Part shown: in pieces, positions 1-9,763 of the stretch
Numbering within the stretch: position 1 is the first letter of the stretch
Layout of the letters: each line of letters opens with the position of its first letter
DNA from: an uncultured Pelagibacteraceae bacterium
GTDB lineage: Bacteria > Pseudomonadota > Alphaproteobacteria > Pelagibacterales > Pelagibacteraceae
DNA length: 51,924 bases
Direction of reading: 5' to 3'
Assembly (NCBI GenBank): GCA_902582735.1
Contig: CACHTB010000004.1
Location: 1-51,924, forward strand
Position numbers and translations under genes: made by a program
The notes under the pieces: generated by a model
Seen by the model: only the letters and a program-made list of their open reading frames with translations
Database searches by the model: none
What the model was told of the DNA's origin: nothing

Positions 1-422
1 CTGTTGAAAAAAAGCTATCAAAAGCCGCTATAGAAACATTAGCAATTATTGTGTATCACCAGCCAGTTACACGAGCAGAAATAGAGGAGATACGGGGTGT
101 TGCCTTTGGCACTAATACTTTAGAAATCCTAATGGAATTAAATTGGGTTAAACCACAAGGGAGAAAAGATATTCCTGGCAAACCTATTCAGTATGGAACT
201 ACAGATGACTTTTTAAGCCATTTTAATCTTCAAAAATTATCTGATCTTCCAACAGTGGATGAACTAGGGACTGCTGGACTTATTGATATATCTTCTGTTG
301 ATGCATCGATATTTGGTACCGGAAAGTTTTATAAGGAAAAGCAAGAAGACAAAAATGAAAACATATATTCTGATATTGATGAAATGTTAAATAGCACTCT
401 CAAACCAGAAAGTGATGAATGA
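1..422 (+). CDS. scpB: Segregation and condensation protein B, 3' part
   Basis: ScpB is the winged-helix kleisin-associated subunit of the SMC-ScpA-ScpB condensin that compacts and segregates the chromosome. The reading frame is already open at the window edge (first full codon at base 3), so the true start lies upstream. Residues around bases 15-90 read LSKAAIETLAIIVYHQPVTR and then AEIEEIRGV, the family's hallmark winged-helix segment. The acidic tail after about base 300 is poorly conserved, as usual. It stands directly upstream of tatABC, the normal alphaproteobacterial order. Identity is confident; only the N-terminus is missing. Confidence 0.95.
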   Translation, partial: VEKKLSKAAIETLAIIVYHQPVTRAEIEEIRGVAFGTNTLEILMELNWVKPQGRKDIPGKPIQYGTTDDFLSHFNLQKLSDLPTVDELGTAGLIDISSVDASIFGTGKFYKEKQEDKNENIYSDIDEMLNSTLKPESDE

Positions 423-466
423 AAAAGTTTCTTTAAAAAAACAACTATTAAGGGTATAAATTCAGT

Positions 467-679
467 ATGAGTATAGGATTTTGGCAGATAGCAATTGTAG
501 TTATACTAGTAGTTTTACTGTTTGGGAGAGGTAAAATCTCTAGTTTGATGGGTGATGTCGCTAAAGGAATCAAAAGTTTTAAAAAAGGTATGGCAACTGA
601 CGCTACAGAAGATACACAACCAAAAAATATTACAGAAAACGAAGATTCAAATAATCAAGACTCCAATAACAAAGAGTAA
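467..679 (+). CDS. tatA: Twin-arginine translocase subunit TatA
   Basis: A 70-residue inner-membrane protein that oligomerises to form the Tat translocation pore for folded proteins. It shows the TatA pattern: short N-terminal transmembrane helix (residues 4-20), the hinge FGRGKIS, then an amphipathic helix ([14 protein letters not shown]) and a polar Asn/Asp/Glu-rich tail. It lies 3 bp before tatB in a tatABC operon. The TatA/TatB assignment rests on order and on the FGRGK hinge; the two proteins are homologous. Confidence 0.93.
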   Translation: MSIGFWQIAIVVILVVLLFGRGKISSLMGDVAKGIKSFKKGMATDATEDTQPKNITENEDSNNQDSNNKE

Positions 680-682
680 TAA

Positions 683-922
683 ATGCCACAAATTGGCTGG
701 TTAGAAATTTTAATAATAGTTTCTATAGCAATCATTGTTGTAGGACCTAAAGACTTTCCTTTAATGTTAAAAAAAATGGGATCTTGGATTGGATCAATTA
801 AAAGATATGTAAGTGATGTACAAAATCAAGTATCTGAAATTACAGACAACTCAATAAAAGATGAAAAAAGTATTAAAAAGACATCTGAAAAAAATGAAAA
901 CATAAAAGATATAAATGGATAA
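683..922 (+). CDS. tatB: Twin-arginine translocase subunit TatB
   Basis: A 79-residue partner of TatC that receives Tat signal peptides. It has an N-terminal membrane helix (GWLEILIIVSIAIIVVGPKD), with the VGPKD hinge typical of TatB rather than TatA, followed by an amphipathic helix and a charged Lys/Glu tail. Its 3' end overlaps the start of tatC by 8 bp, so the two are probably translationally coupled. Confidence 0.93.
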   Translation: MPQIGWLEILIIVSIAIIVVGPKDFPLMLKKMGSWIGSIKRYVSDVQNQVSEITDNSIKDEKSIKKTSEKNENIKDING

Positions 923-1673
923 AGAAACAGGATTTATAAGCCACTTAGTTGAACTTAGAAAAAGATTAATACATTCTTTAATATTTTTATCTGTATTGTT
1001 TGTAATTTGTTATTTTTTTTCAGAGTACATTTATGGATTTTTAGTTAACCCCTATGCTGAAGCAGTAAAAGATGATGGTATTGAAAGAAGGTTAATATTT
1101 ACAGCTCTACAGGAAACTTTTTTAACTTATTTAAAAGTATCTTTTTTTGCAGCTTTTTTTATCACTAGTCCGTTTATTTTGATACAGATTTGGAAATTTA
1201 TTGCACCTGGACTTTATACTCATGAAAAAAAAGCAATTATGCCTTATCTAATTATTACACCAATTTTATTTCTTTTAGGAGGAATGCTTGTCTATTATTT
1301 AATAATGCCGCTTGCAATAAAGTTTTTTCTATCTTTTGAAAGTTTAGGAGCAAGTACAAATTTACCTATTCAACTTGAAGCAAAAGTTAATGAATATCTA
1401 TCACTAGTAATGAAATTAATATTTGCTTTTGGTTTGAGTTTTCAATTACCTGTAGTTTTAAGTTTATTAGCAAGAATTGGAGTAATTAATTCAACTTTTT
1501 TAAAAGAGAGAAGAAAATATGTTGTAGTTATGATATTTGCAGCTGCAGCAATTTTGACTCCTCCAGATCCAATTACACAAATAGGATTAGCTGTTCCACT
1601 GCTTATTTTATATGAATTATCAATTTTTTCTGTAAATATAATTGAGAAAAAAGCAGAAGAAAAAAATGCATAA
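915..1673 (+). CDS. tatC: Sec-independent protein translocase TatC
   Basis: The 252-residue polytopic core of the Tat translocase, which binds the twin-arginine signal peptide. The N-terminus has the diagnostic sequence [13 protein letters not shown]. Six hydrophobic segments follow, and the loop before helix 6 reads TPPDPITQ, matching the conserved TPPDx(I/F)TQ of TatC. Length is normal. The last 8 bp overlap the chosen start of serS. A possible client in this window is the M48 lipoprotein at 14631-15452, which begins with a twin-arginine-like signal. Confidence 0.97.
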   Translation: MDKETGFISHLVELRKRLIHSLIFLSVLFVICYFFSEYIYGFLVNPYAEAVKDDGIERRLIFTALQETFLTYLKVSFFAAFFITSPFILIQIWKFIAPGLYTHEKKAIMPYLIITPILFLLGGMLVYYLIMPLAIKFFLSFESLGASTNLPIQLEAKVNEYLSLVMKLIFAFGLSFQLPVVLSLLARIGVINSTFLKERRKYVVVMIFAAAAILTPPDPITQIGLAVPLLILYELSIFSVNIIEKKAEEKNA

Positions 1674-2925
1674 TTTAAAAGAAATAAGGGAAAATTTAGA
1701 ACATTTTAAAACCTCACTCAGTCATAGAAATTCTGAAGTCGATTATGATCAAATTTTAGATCTTGATAAAAAAAATCGACAGTTAATTCAAGAAAAAGAA
1801 AAATTTGAGATGGAGAAAAAAAATATCTCTAAATCAAAAGATGAATCTTTATTTGAAAAATCTAAAGAAATATCTAAAGAAATTGAAAATTTATCAAAAA
1901 AACAAAAAATTATTAAAAATGAACTTGATAATTTACTAAGTTCAATACCTAATTTACCATTGGATGAAGTCCCTGTTGGTAAAGATGAAAATGATAATGT
2001 TGAAGTTACTAAATCTGGTGAAATCAAAGATTTTAAATTTAAACCATTAAGTCATTATGAGTTAGGTGAAAAACTAAATATGCTAGATTTTGATTTAGCT
2101 ACAAAAACTACTGGCTCTAGATTTGTATTTGTTAAAGATAAATTAGCTGCTCTTGAAAGAGCAATTTCTAATTTTATGATCGATACACATATTCAAAAAA
2201 ATGGATATACAGAAATATCACCTCCTTTGATGGCAACCGATGAAACCATGTTTGGAACAGGACAATTACCAAAATTTGAAAATGACCAATTTGAAATAAA
2301 ATTTGATGATAAAAATGACAGAAAATTTTTGATACCAACTGCTGAAGTAATACTAACAAATATGGTTAAAAACCAAATTATTGATAAAAAAAAACTTCCA
2401 ATGAGGTTAGTTGCATCAACACCTTGTTTTAGAAAAGAAGCTGGCAGTTATGGAAAAGATACAAAAGGAATGATTAGACAACATCAATTTTATAAAGTTG
2501 AACTTGTAAGCATTGTCGAAAATAATCAATGTATGCAGGAACTAGAGAGAATGACCGAATGTGCAACTAAAATATTAGATGATCTAAAATTACCTTACAG
2601 AAAAATTATTTTATGTACCGGTGACATGGGTTTTGGAGCAGAAAAAACATATGATTTAGAAGTTTGGCTTCCTTCAGAAAACAAATACAGAGAAATTTCA
2701 AGCTGTTCTTCATGTGGATCTTTCCAAGCCAGACGAATGAAAGCTAGATATAAAAATAAAGATAATAATATCGAATTTGTGGGTACTCTTAATGGCAGTG
2801 GATTAGCAGTAGGTAGAACTCTGATAGCCATTCTTGAAAATTATCAACTAGAGGACGGCTCAATTATAATTCCAGAAGTCTTGAAACCCTATATGGGAAA
2901 TATTGATAAGATTTCGAACAATTAG
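1666..2925 (+). CDS. serS: Seryl-tRNA synthetase
   Basis: Class II synthetase charging tRNA-Ser and tRNA-Sec. An upstream in-frame ATG at 1642 is possible, but the family begins M-H-(N/D)-x-K-x-I-R-E-N. The ATG at 1666 gives [10 protein letters not shown], so I place the start there (419 aa, the usual length). Residues about 25-95 form the Lys/Glu-rich antiparallel coiled-coil arm that contacts the tRNA. The catalytic core follows, with motif 2 around [19 protein letters not shown] (read here as [10 protein letters not shown]) and motif 3 around [11 protein letters not shown]. It overlaps tatC by 8 bp. In many alphaproteobacteria surE and pcm follow serS; here yajC comes after only 54 bp. Confidence 0.97.
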   Translation: MHNLKEIRENLEHFKTSLSHRNSEVDYDQILDLDKKNRQLIQEKEKFEMEKKNISKSKDESLFEKSKEISKEIENLSKKQKIIKNELDNLLSSIPNLPLDEVPVGKDENDNVEVTKSGEIKDFKFKPLSHYELGEKLNMLDFDLATKTTGSRFVFVKDKLAALERAISNFMIDTHIQKNGYTEISPPLMATDETMFGTGQLPKFENDQFEIKFDDKNDRKFLIPTAEVILTNMVKNQIIDKKKLPMRLVASTPCFRKEAGSYGKDTKGMIRQHQFYKVELVSIVENNQCMQELERMTECATKILDDLKLPYRKIILCTGDMGFGAEKTYDLEVWLPSENKYREISSCSSCGSFQARRMKARYKNKDNNIEFVGTLNGSGLAVGRTLIAILENYQLEDGSIIIPEVLKPYMGNIDKISNN

Positions 2926-2979
2926 GAGTTGTCATTAAAAATTAGATAGTATAAATAATCTTAAACTTTAGAGGATCAT

Positions 2980-3264
2980 ATGGACAGTGGAATTGGACAA
3001 TTTATACCGTTAATTTTAATATTTGTTATTTTTTATTTCTTTTTGATTAGACCACAACAAAAGAAAGTTAAAGAACATAAGGCAATGGTTGAAAATTTAA
3101 AAAGAGGGGACAAAGTTGTGACTTCAGGTGGAATTGTTGGCACTGTTGAAAGAATAATTGATAATGACAAAGTTGAAGTACAAATCGCCGAAAATATTAA
3201 TGTCGAGGTAGTTAGAGCTACTGGAATACAAGGTTTAATAAATACTGCTGAACCAAAAAAATAA
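2980..3264 (+). CDS. yajC: Preprotein translocase subunit YajC
   Basis: A 94-residue single-pass inner-membrane accessory of the SecDF complex. One N-terminal transmembrane helix (residues 7-22) is followed by the family signature IRPQQKKVKEH and a small cytoplasmic domain with the GDKVVTSGGIVGTV motif. A purine-rich GAGGAT lies 5-10 bp before the ATG. It is followed after 11 bp by secD, forming the conserved yajC-secD-secF unit. Confidence 0.97.
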   Translation: MDSGIGQFIPLILIFVIFYFFLIRPQQKKVKEHKAMVENLKRGDKVVTSGGIVGTVERIIDNDKVEVQIAENINVEVVRATGIQGLINTAEPKK

Positions 3265-3275
3265 CATTAATTTAA

Positions 3276-4829
3276 ATGTTATACTTTTCAAAATTAAGAA
3301 TATTTAGTGTAATAATATTTACCTTAATTTTATCATATTTTACTATTTCAAACTTTTTTAAAATAGATGATAATTTTTTTTCAAAAAATATAAAACTTGG
3401 ATTAGATTTACAAGGTGGTTCATACTTACTACTCGAAATTGATAATAAGCCTGTAATTACTCAAAAACTTCAAAACAAAGTTATGGAGTTAAAAAATTTT
3501 TTTAAGGATAAAAATATTATTACAAGAAATTATACCGTTGATGATAATTCAATTATTTTTGATACTACCCCAGACAAATCTGATGAATTAAATAATATTT
3601 TAGATGATGATGAAAGTGAAATTAATCAATACTATCAACAGTACAAGTCACATGAATTTGACTTCGTAAAAGATCAAGACTCTTTCAAATTAACTCTTTC
3701 TAAATATGGACTTGTTCTATTAAAGAATGCATCTTTAGATCAAGCAATTGAAATTGTAAGAAGAAGAGTTGATGAGGTAGGAACCAATGAACCAAACATT
3801 CTAAAAAGAGGCAATGATAGAATTTTAGTAGAATTACCAGGTTTAGATAATCCTGGCAGAATAAAATCTTTGTTAGGAAAAACTGCTAATTTGACTTTTC
3901 AATTTATAACTCAAAATACTGAGGAGTCTTTTGGAACAGAAAAATTAGATTTTGAAGATGGCTCTGAGAATGCAATTGTTAGTAAGCGTATTATTTTAAG
4001 TGGTGATAACTTGGTAGATGCAAAACCATCTATGAATTCACAAACTAATGAGACAGTCGTGTCTTTTACCTTGGACAGAGTAGGTGCAAAAAAATTTGGG
4101 AAAGCGACTAGTACCGGAGTTGGCAAAAGACTTGCAATTATACTTGATGGTAAAATTATTAGCGCTCCATCAGTAAGAGAACCTATAATTGGTGGATCAG
4201 GTCAAATATCAGGAAATTTTACATTTCAATCTGCAACAGATTTAGCTTTATTATTAAGATCTGGAGCTTTACCTGCACCTCTTAACATTATTGAGGAGAG
4301 AACAGTGGGACCTGATCTTGGTCAAGACTCCATTGATGCTGGGATAATGTCATTAATAATCGGATTTATATTAGTCGTACTATTTATGATTTATAAATAT
4401 AGAGTTTTTGGTGTCATTGCGAATTTAGCATTAATTTCAAATTTGTTTTTACTAGTTGGTGTATTAACGTTATTTGAAGCTACTCTAACATTACCAGGTA
4501 TAGCAGGAATAATCTTAACAGTTGGAATGGCAGTTGATGCAAATGTTTTAATTTTTGAGAGAATAAAAGAAGAGATTAAATCTGAGCGAAATCCAATAAT
4601 AGCTTTCGACTCTGGTTATACAAAATCAAGAACTACAATTTTAGATGCAAATATTACTACATTAATAGCAGCTGTAATATTATTTTTTATGGGATCTGGT
4701 CCAATCAAAGGATTTTCAATAACATTAGGTGTTGGAATTCTAACTACGCTATTCTCAGTATACTTCATAGCAAGACTTTTTACTGCATTTTATGTGATTA
4801 AAAATAAGGAAAAGGAGAGTTTAATTTAA
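3276..4829 (+). CDS. secD: Protein translocase subunit SecD
   Basis: A 517-residue RND-family membrane protein that, with SecF, uses the proton gradient to pull exported proteins out of the Sec channel. N-terminal membrane helix (about residues 10-28), then the conserved KLGLDLQGGSYLLLEI, a long periplasmic P1 region with AIEIVRRRVDEVGTNEP, and a C-terminal five-helix bundle containing GIAGIILTVGMAVDANVLIF, where the Asp is the conserved proton-relay residue. The final ATGA overlaps the secF start (stop and start share one base at 4829). Confidence 0.97.
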   Translation: MLYFSKLRIFSVIIFTLILSYFTISNFFKIDDNFFSKNIKLGLDLQGGSYLLLEIDNKPVITQKLQNKVMELKNFFKDKNIITRNYTVDDNSIIFDTTPDKSDELNNILDDDESEINQYYQQYKSHEFDFVKDQDSFKLTLSKYGLVLLKNASLDQAIEIVRRRVDEVGTNEPNILKRGNDRILVELPGLDNPGRIKSLLGKTANLTFQFITQNTEESFGTEKLDFEDGSENAIVSKRIILSGDNLVDAKPSMNSQTNETVVSFTLDRVGAKKFGKATSTGVGKRLAIILDGKIISAPSVREPIIGGSGQISGNFTFQSATDLALLLRSGALPAPLNIIEERTVGPDLGQDSIDAGIMSLIIGFILVVLFMIYKYRVFGVIANLALISNLFLLVGVLTLFEATLTLPGIAGIILTVGMAVDANVLIFERIKEEIKSERNPIIAFDSGYTKSRTTILDANITTLIAAVILFFMGSGPIKGFSITLGVGILTTLFSVYFIARLFTAFYVIKNKEKESLI

Positions 4830-5722
4830 TGAGAGAAATATCCTTTAATAAGTTTTACAAATCATTCAATATTCTCTCAATTGTTCTTATTATTGCATCG
4901 CTAATTCTATTGGCATTAAAAGGGTTAAATTATGGTGTTGATTTTAAAGGAGGTACATTAATTGAATTAAGAACTGATTTAAATTCAGCAAATATTAAAA
5001 AAATTAGAGACAGTTTTAGTCAATTAAATCTTGGAGATGTGTCAGTCAAAAACTTTGGCAATGACACTGACTTTATTATTAAATTTGAAAAACAAAATTC
5101 AAATGATCCAAAATTTATAGATAATATTAAAACTAAACTTTCAGGCTCAATTGGAACGGTAGACTTTAGAAGAGTTGAAAATGTTGGTCCAAAAGTAAGC
5201 GCTGAACTCTTACAATCAGGCGTTATAGCTATTGCTTTATCTTTAGCAGCTATGCTTTTATATATTTGGATAAGGTTTGAGTGGCAATTTAGTTTGGGAG
5301 CAATTGTTGCACTTTTTCATGATGTAATAATTACACTTGGAGTTTTCTCCCTTTTTTCATTAGAAATAAACTTATCAATTGTAGCTGCAGTGCTTACCAT
5401 AGTTGGATATTCAATGAATGATACAGTTGTAATATTTGATAGAGTTAGAGAAAATCTAAGAAAATTTTCTGATATTAAAATTTTTGAATTAACAAATATT
5501 TCAATTAACCAAACATTATCCAGAACAATTATTACTTCCGCTACTACTCTATTAGCACTCTTATCAATTTTTATTTTTGGGGGTGAAATTCTTAAAGGAT
5601 TTTCATTAGCAATGATCTTGGGTGTTATATTTGGAACTTATTCTTCAATTTATATTGCAAACCCAATTTTAGTTGTTCTAAAAGTATCCCAACGAACAAT
5701 AGTAAAAGAAGATAAAGATTAA
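4829..5722 (+). CDS. secF: Protein translocase subunit SecF
   Basis: A 297-residue partner of SecD. It has an N-terminal helix, the conserved GLNYGVDFKGGTLIEL, a short periplasmic domain, and five C-terminal membrane helices with IVGYSMNDTVVIFDRVRENL, the SecF signature holding the conserved Asp. It is translationally coupled to secD by a 1-bp overlap. Its 3' end overlaps the opposing PuuD-like gene by 4 bp, leaving no room for a dedicated terminator between the convergent genes. Confidence 0.97.
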   Translation: MREISFNKFYKSFNILSIVLIIASLILLALKGLNYGVDFKGGTLIELRTDLNSANIKKIRDSFSQLNLGDVSVKNFGNDTDFIIKFEKQNSNDPKFIDNIKTKLSGSIGTVDFRRVENVGPKVSAELLQSGVIAIALSLAAMLLYIWIRFEWQFSLGAIVALFHDVIITLGVFSLFSLEINLSIVAAVLTIVGYSMNDTVVIFDRVRENLRKFSDIKIFELTNISINQTLSRTIITSATTLLALLSIFIFGGEILKGFSLAMILGVIFGTYSSIYIANPILVVLKVSQRTIVKEDKD

Positions 5723-6321
5723 TATAAATTTTGAGCGGCTACCATTGAAAGTAGCATAGGCAATGAAAGAAGGGTATTAGTTCTAGAAAATAACATTGCA
5801 GTCTTTGCAGATTTTGCTTTAATTTCAGGTTCAGCCTCAACAATACCTAAAGCCTTTTTTTGATTAGGCCAAATTACAAACCAAACATTAAAAGCCATTA
5901 TCAATCCTAGCCACATACCAATTCCTATTGCAGTATTTTTACCACCACCAGAGCCAATACCTAAAGTCATAGCTTGATGAACATATCCATTTAAATATGC
6001 AAGAATTAAACCTGAAACTACAGTAACTAAAGCTGCCCATCTAAACCAGAATAAAGCAGACGGTGCTATTACTTTTCCGATAGCTGGTTTTTGTTCATCT
6101 GGTATTTTAGGCATATTAGGTATTTGAACGAAATTGAAATACCATAGTAATCCGATCCACATTGTTGCTACAATCACGTGAATATATCTGAATACCCAAC
6201 TCCAGAATAATAAATCAATATCAAATCCACCATTTCCAAAGTACAAACCTAAAAAAAGAACAACAGATATTCCTAATGATAAATGAACTGTTTTTGATAA
6301 TGATTGTAGAATTGAAGTCAT
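5719..6321 (-). CDS. PuuD-like (urate oxidase N-terminal domain) membrane protein
   Basis: A 200-residue integral membrane protein with about five hydrophobic helices (residues roughly 13-30, 38-62, 88-110, 130-152, 180-196). The segment YIHVIVATMWIGLLWYFNFV, followed by QIPNMP, resembles the membrane domain of PuuD-type urate hydroxylases (Urate_ox_N/DUF989). The cytochrome c domain that completes true PuuD is absent, and there are no purine-catabolism genes nearby, so a urate function should not be assumed. The conserved His in helix 2 suggests heme or metal contact, which is inference. It is the only gene between secF (convergent, 4-bp overlap) and uvrA. Confidence 0.6.
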   Translation of the reverse strand: MTSILQSLSKTVHLSLGISVVLFLGLYFGNGGFDIDLLFWSWVFRYIHVIVATMWIGLLWYFNFVQIPNMPKIPDEQKPAIGKVIAPSALFWFRWAALVTVVSGLILAYLNGYVHQAMTLGIGSGGGKNTAIGIGMWLGLIMAFNVWFVIWPNQKKALGIVEAEPEIKAKSAKTAMLFSRTNTLLSLPMLLSMVAAQNLY

Positions 6322-6354
6322 AAAAATTAATTATACAATATTTTTTTTTAAATA

Positions 6355-9231
6355 TTAAGCAGTTTTTTTAAATTTTGTATTTAGTAAAGGTTTTAGGAAT
6401 TTTCCTGTGTAACTAGAGTCGACTTTTGTCACATCCTCAGGTTTTCCTTCAGCAATAATATTTCCTCCCTTAACACCGCCCTCTGGACCCATATCAATAA
6501 TGTAATCAGCGGTTTTAATTACATCTAAATTATGTTCGATAACAACTACACTATTTCCTGTAGCAACAAATGTATGTAGAATTTCTAACAATTTCTTAAT
6601 ATCATGTTGATGTAAACCAGTTGTAGGTTCATCTAAGATATACATTGTTCTTCCAGTTGATCTCTTTGATAATTCTTTTGCTAACTTAATTCTTTGTGCC
6701 TCACCCCCTGAGAGAGTAGTTGCTTGTTGCCCAATTTTTATATAACCAAGTCCAACTTTCTTAAGTGTTAGAAGTTTTGTTCTAATATTTGATATATTCT
6801 CAAAATACTCACAACCTTCATCAACTGTCATATTCAACACATCGGCAATACTCTTATCTTTAAATTTAATTTCTAAAGTCTCTCTATTATATCTCGTACC
6901 CTTACAATCATCACAAGTAATATATACGTCAGGTAAAAAATGCATCTCATATGTGATTACTCCATCACCTTCACAAGCTTCACACCTTCCACCTTTAACA
7001 TTAAAAGAGAAACGACCTGGTTTGTAACCACGACTTTTTGACTCTGGTAAATTCGTAAACCAATCTCTTATTGGCCCAAACGCACCAGTGTATGTGGCTG
7101 GATTTGACCTTGGTGTTCTTCCAATTGGAGATTGATCAATATCGATAACTTTATCAATTAACTCAATACCTTTGAAACCCCTAAAAGGTTGAGGAATTTT
7201 TCTAGACTTATTATTATTTAGTGTAAGATTTAATGCGTTGTAAAGAGTTTGAAGAACTAAAGTTGACTTACCACTTCCTGACACTCCTGTAACACACGTA
7301 AAACTACCTAATGGAATTTTGAGATTGACATTATTTAAGTTATTACCACTTGCACCATTGATTTCTAAAAATCTTCCATTTTTTGCAAGTCTTCTGTTTT
7401 TCGGAATTGGTATAAAGCTTTTATTTGATAAATATCTTCCGGTAATACTATCATTATTTTTTAAAATTTCTTCATAACAACCTTGCGCAACTACTTGACC
7501 ACCTTTATTCCCAGCTTCAGGCCCAAGATCAATTATATGGTCTGCATTTTCCATTGTTTCTGTGTCGTGTTCAACAACAATCACAGTGTTGCCGAGATCT
7601 CTTAATCTCTTTAAAGCATCAATTAATTTAACATTGTCTTTTTGATGCAATCCAATTGATGGTTCATCTAAAACATATAAAACACCCGTTAGTCCTGAAC
7701 CAATTTGAGATGCTAGTCTAATTCTTTGAGCTTCACCACCTGATAGTGTTCCAGACTCTCTTGAAAGTGTTAAATAATCTAGACCAACGTTTAACAAAAA
7801 ATCCAACCTCTCATTGATTTCTTTTAATATGTGTTGCGCAATTTTTAATTGTCTTTTATCTAGATTGTTATTTAAAGATCTAAACCATTCTTTTGCATCG
7901 TAAATTGATTTTTCTGTGACTTCGCTAATGTTAAGTTCATTAATTTTGACACATAAAGCCTCATCTTTTAACCGCTGACCGTTGCATCTTTCACATTTTG
8001 TATCAGATTGATATTGAGCTATTTCCTCTCTTTTCCAATCACTATCAGTCTCTAAATATCTTCTCTCCAAATTATTAACAACACCTTCAAAAGTTTTCTT
8101 ATGAGAATATTTCTCATAACCATCATCATAAGTAAATTTTATTTCCTCATCATCAGATCCAAAAAGAATTACATCTTTTATTTTTTTTGAAAGTTTTGAC
8201 CATTTTTCATTAAGTGAAAATCCATAATGTTTTGCTAAAGATGCTAATGTTTGCGCGTAATACATAGATGAAGATTTTGACCAAGGTTCAATTGCTCCAT
8301 CTGCAATACTTTTTTTTTCATTTGGAACAACTAATTTTGGATCTACATTAAGTTTTATACCAATACCTTCACACTCTTCACACGCACCATAAGGACTATT
8401 AAATGAAAAAAGTCTAGGCTCAATTTCTTCAATGGTAAATCCACTTTCTGGACAAGCAAATTTCGTAGAAAAAATTAGTTTTTCTATTTTTCGGTATTTT
8501 TTTGGCAATGTTTCGTTTTCATATTCAACAAACAATAATCCATTTGCTAAATTAACAGCAGTTTCTACACTTTCAGCTAATCGATTTCCAAGTGATGAAT
8601 TAATTACAATTCTATCTACTAATATAGATATATCATGTTTAACTTTTTTATTTAATTCTGGCACATTATCAATTTCATAAAGCTGGTCGTCTATTTTAAT
8701 TTTTCTAAAACCTCTTTTTTTATAATTTAAAATATCTTTTCTATACTCACCTTTACGACCTCTAACAACTGGCGCATATAAAAAGATTGTAGATTTTTTT
8801 GGCATTTCTTTAATTTTATCAACAATTTGACTTATAGTTTGAGATGTAATTGGTTTACCAGTAAATGGTGAATAGGGTACGCCAGCTCTTGCATAGAGCA
8901 CTCTCATATAGTCATAAATCTCTGTTACAGTTGCAACGGTTGAGCGTGGATTTTTTGATGTATTTTTTTGTTCAATTGAAATAGCTGGACTTAATCCTTC
9001 TATCATGTCAACATTTGGTTTTTTCATTTTATCTAAAAACTGTCTTGCGTATGCAGATAGGCTTTCTACATATCTTCTTTGACCTTCAGCATATATGGTA
9101 TCGAATGCTAGAGAAGATTTTCCAGAACCAGACAGACCAGTAATAACAACAAATTTATCTTTTGGAATCTCTAGTGAGATGTTTTTTAAATTGTGCTCTT
9201 TTGCACCCTTAATAACTATCTTTTTAAGCAT
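6355..9231 (-). CDS. uvrA: Excinuclease ABC subunit A
   Basis: A 958-residue DNA damage sensor of nucleotide excision repair. Two ABC ATPase halves are visible: Walker [13 protein letters not shown] near residue 31 and [11 protein letters not shown] in the second half. ABC signatures [12 protein letters not shown] and [12 protein letters not shown] are present, as are two copies of the xLDEPxxGLHQ Walker B region. The C-terminal zinc module (RCEACEGDG ... CDDCKG) is intact. In the first zinc module the leading pair reads CPES instead of CxxC, which I believe is common in alphaproteobacteria. It is divergent from ssb across 80 bp. Confidence 0.98.
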   Translation of the reverse strand: MLKKIVIKGAKEHNLKNISLEIPKDKFVVITGLSGSGKSSLAFDTIYAEGQRRYVESLSAYARQFLDKMKKPNVDMIEGLSPAISIEQKNTSKNPRSTVATVTEIYDYMRVLYARAGVPYSPFTGKPITSQTISQIVDKIKEMPKKSTIFLYAPVVRGRKGEYRKDILNYKKRGFRKIKIDDQLYEIDNVPELNKKVKHDISILVDRIVINSSLGNRLAESVETAVNLANGLLFVEYENETLPKKYRKIEKLIFSTKFACPESGFTIEEIEPRLFSFNSPYGACEECEGIGIKLNVDPKLVVPNEKKSIADGAIEPWSKSSSMYYAQTLASLAKHYGFSLNEKWSKLSKKIKDVILFGSDDEEIKFTYDDGYEKYSHKKTFEGVVNNLERRYLETDSDWKREEIAQYQSDTKCERCNGQRLKDEALCVKINELNISEVTEKSIYDAKEWFRSLNNNLDKRQLKIAQHILKEINERLDFLLNVGLDYLTLSRESGTLSGGEAQRIRLASQIGSGLTGVLYVLDEPSIGLHQKDNVKLIDALKRLRDLGNTVIVVEHDTETMENADHIIDLGPEAGNKGGQVVAQGCYEEILKNNDSITGRYLSNKSFIPIPKNRRLAKNGRFLEINGASGNNLNNVNLKIPLGSFTCVTGVSGSGKSTLVLQTLYNALNLTLNNNKSRKIPQPFRGFKGIELIDKVIDIDQSPIGRTPRSNPATYTGAFGPIRDWFTNLPESKSRGYKPGRFSFNVKGGRCEACEGDGVITYEMHFLPDVYITCDDCKGTRYNRETLEIKFKDKSIADVLNMTVDEGCEYFENISNIRTKLLTLKKVGLGYIKIGQQATTLSGGEAQRIKLAKELSKRSTGRTMYILDEPTTGLHQHDIKKLLEILHTFVATGNSVVVIEHNLDVIKTADYIIDMGPEGGVKGGNIIAEGKPEDVTKVDSSYTGKFLKPLLNTKFKKTA

Positions 9232-9281
9232 AATTTTTGTTGCTTTAGATTAATAAAATTAATATTCAACTTAATAAGTGA

Positions 9282-9287
9282 TATAAT
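9282..9287 (+). promoter_or_regulatory. Candidate -10 box of the ssb-gyrA promoter
   Basis: A perfect TATAAT lies 25 bp before the ssb ATG, inside the 80-bp divergent spacer between uvrA and ssb (9232-9311). No good -35 match is found 16-18 bp upstream (TTAATA at best). In a genome this AT-rich, a single hexamer is weak evidence; the divergent context is the main support. Confidence 0.35.
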
Positions 9288-9311
9288 TAAACATATCAGA
9301 TATAAAATATT

Positions 9312-9758
9312 ATGGCAGGCAGTTTAAATAAAGTACTTTTAATCGGTCGATTAGGCGCAGATCCAGATGTAAAACAAATGGTAAATGGCAAAAGTGTTGC
9401 AAGATTAAGCCTAGCAACTAGTCAATCCTGGAAAGATAAAAATACAGGAGAAAAAAAAGAGAAAACAGAATGGCATAGAGTGGTTGTATTTAATGAGGGA
9501 CTAGTTAATGTCGTTCAGCAGTATCTTAAAAAAGGCGCACAAGTGTACGTTGAAGGACAACTTTCAACACGAAAATGGAAAGATGAACAGTCTGGACAAG
9601 ACAAGTATTCGACAGAAATTTTAATACAAGGTTATAACTCCTCTTTGACAATGTTAGGTGGTGGAAATCAAAATTCAATTCCTTCCCAAGATAATAAACA
9701 AAATTTTGATGACAATAGCATTGCTCAAAATGATATGGATGATGATATTCCATTTTAG
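9312..9758 (+). CDS. ssb: Single-stranded DNA-binding protein
   Basis: A 148-residue SSB. It has an N-terminal OB fold starting with [18 protein letters not shown], with the TEWHRVVVF strand and [12 protein letters not shown] Gln/Asn-rich disordered linker follows, ending in the conserved acidic tip MDDDIPF that binds repair and replication partners. The start at MAGSLNKV fits the family. It is divergent from uvrA, a classic alphaproteobacterial and E. coli arrangement, and is followed by gyrA after 5 bp. Confidence 0.98.
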   Translation: MAGSLNKVLLIGRLGADPDVKQMVNGKSVARLSLATSQSWKDKNTGEKKEKTEWHRVVVFNEGLVNVVQQYLKKGAQVYVEGQLSTRKWKDEQSGQDKYSTEILIQGYNSSLTMLGGGNQNSIPSQDNKQNFDDNSIAQNDMDDDIPF

Positions 9759-9763
9759 TTTTT

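Noticed and set aside
5719..6321. HemJ (protoporphyrinogen oxidase) as identity
   Set aside because: Size and helix number are similar, but HIVxxxWIGLLWYFNFVQ fits the PuuD membrane domain better than HemJ.
7000..9000. ORFs antisense to uvrA (for example 8432-8680)
   Set aside because: Shadow of a strongly conserved gene; no start context or family match.
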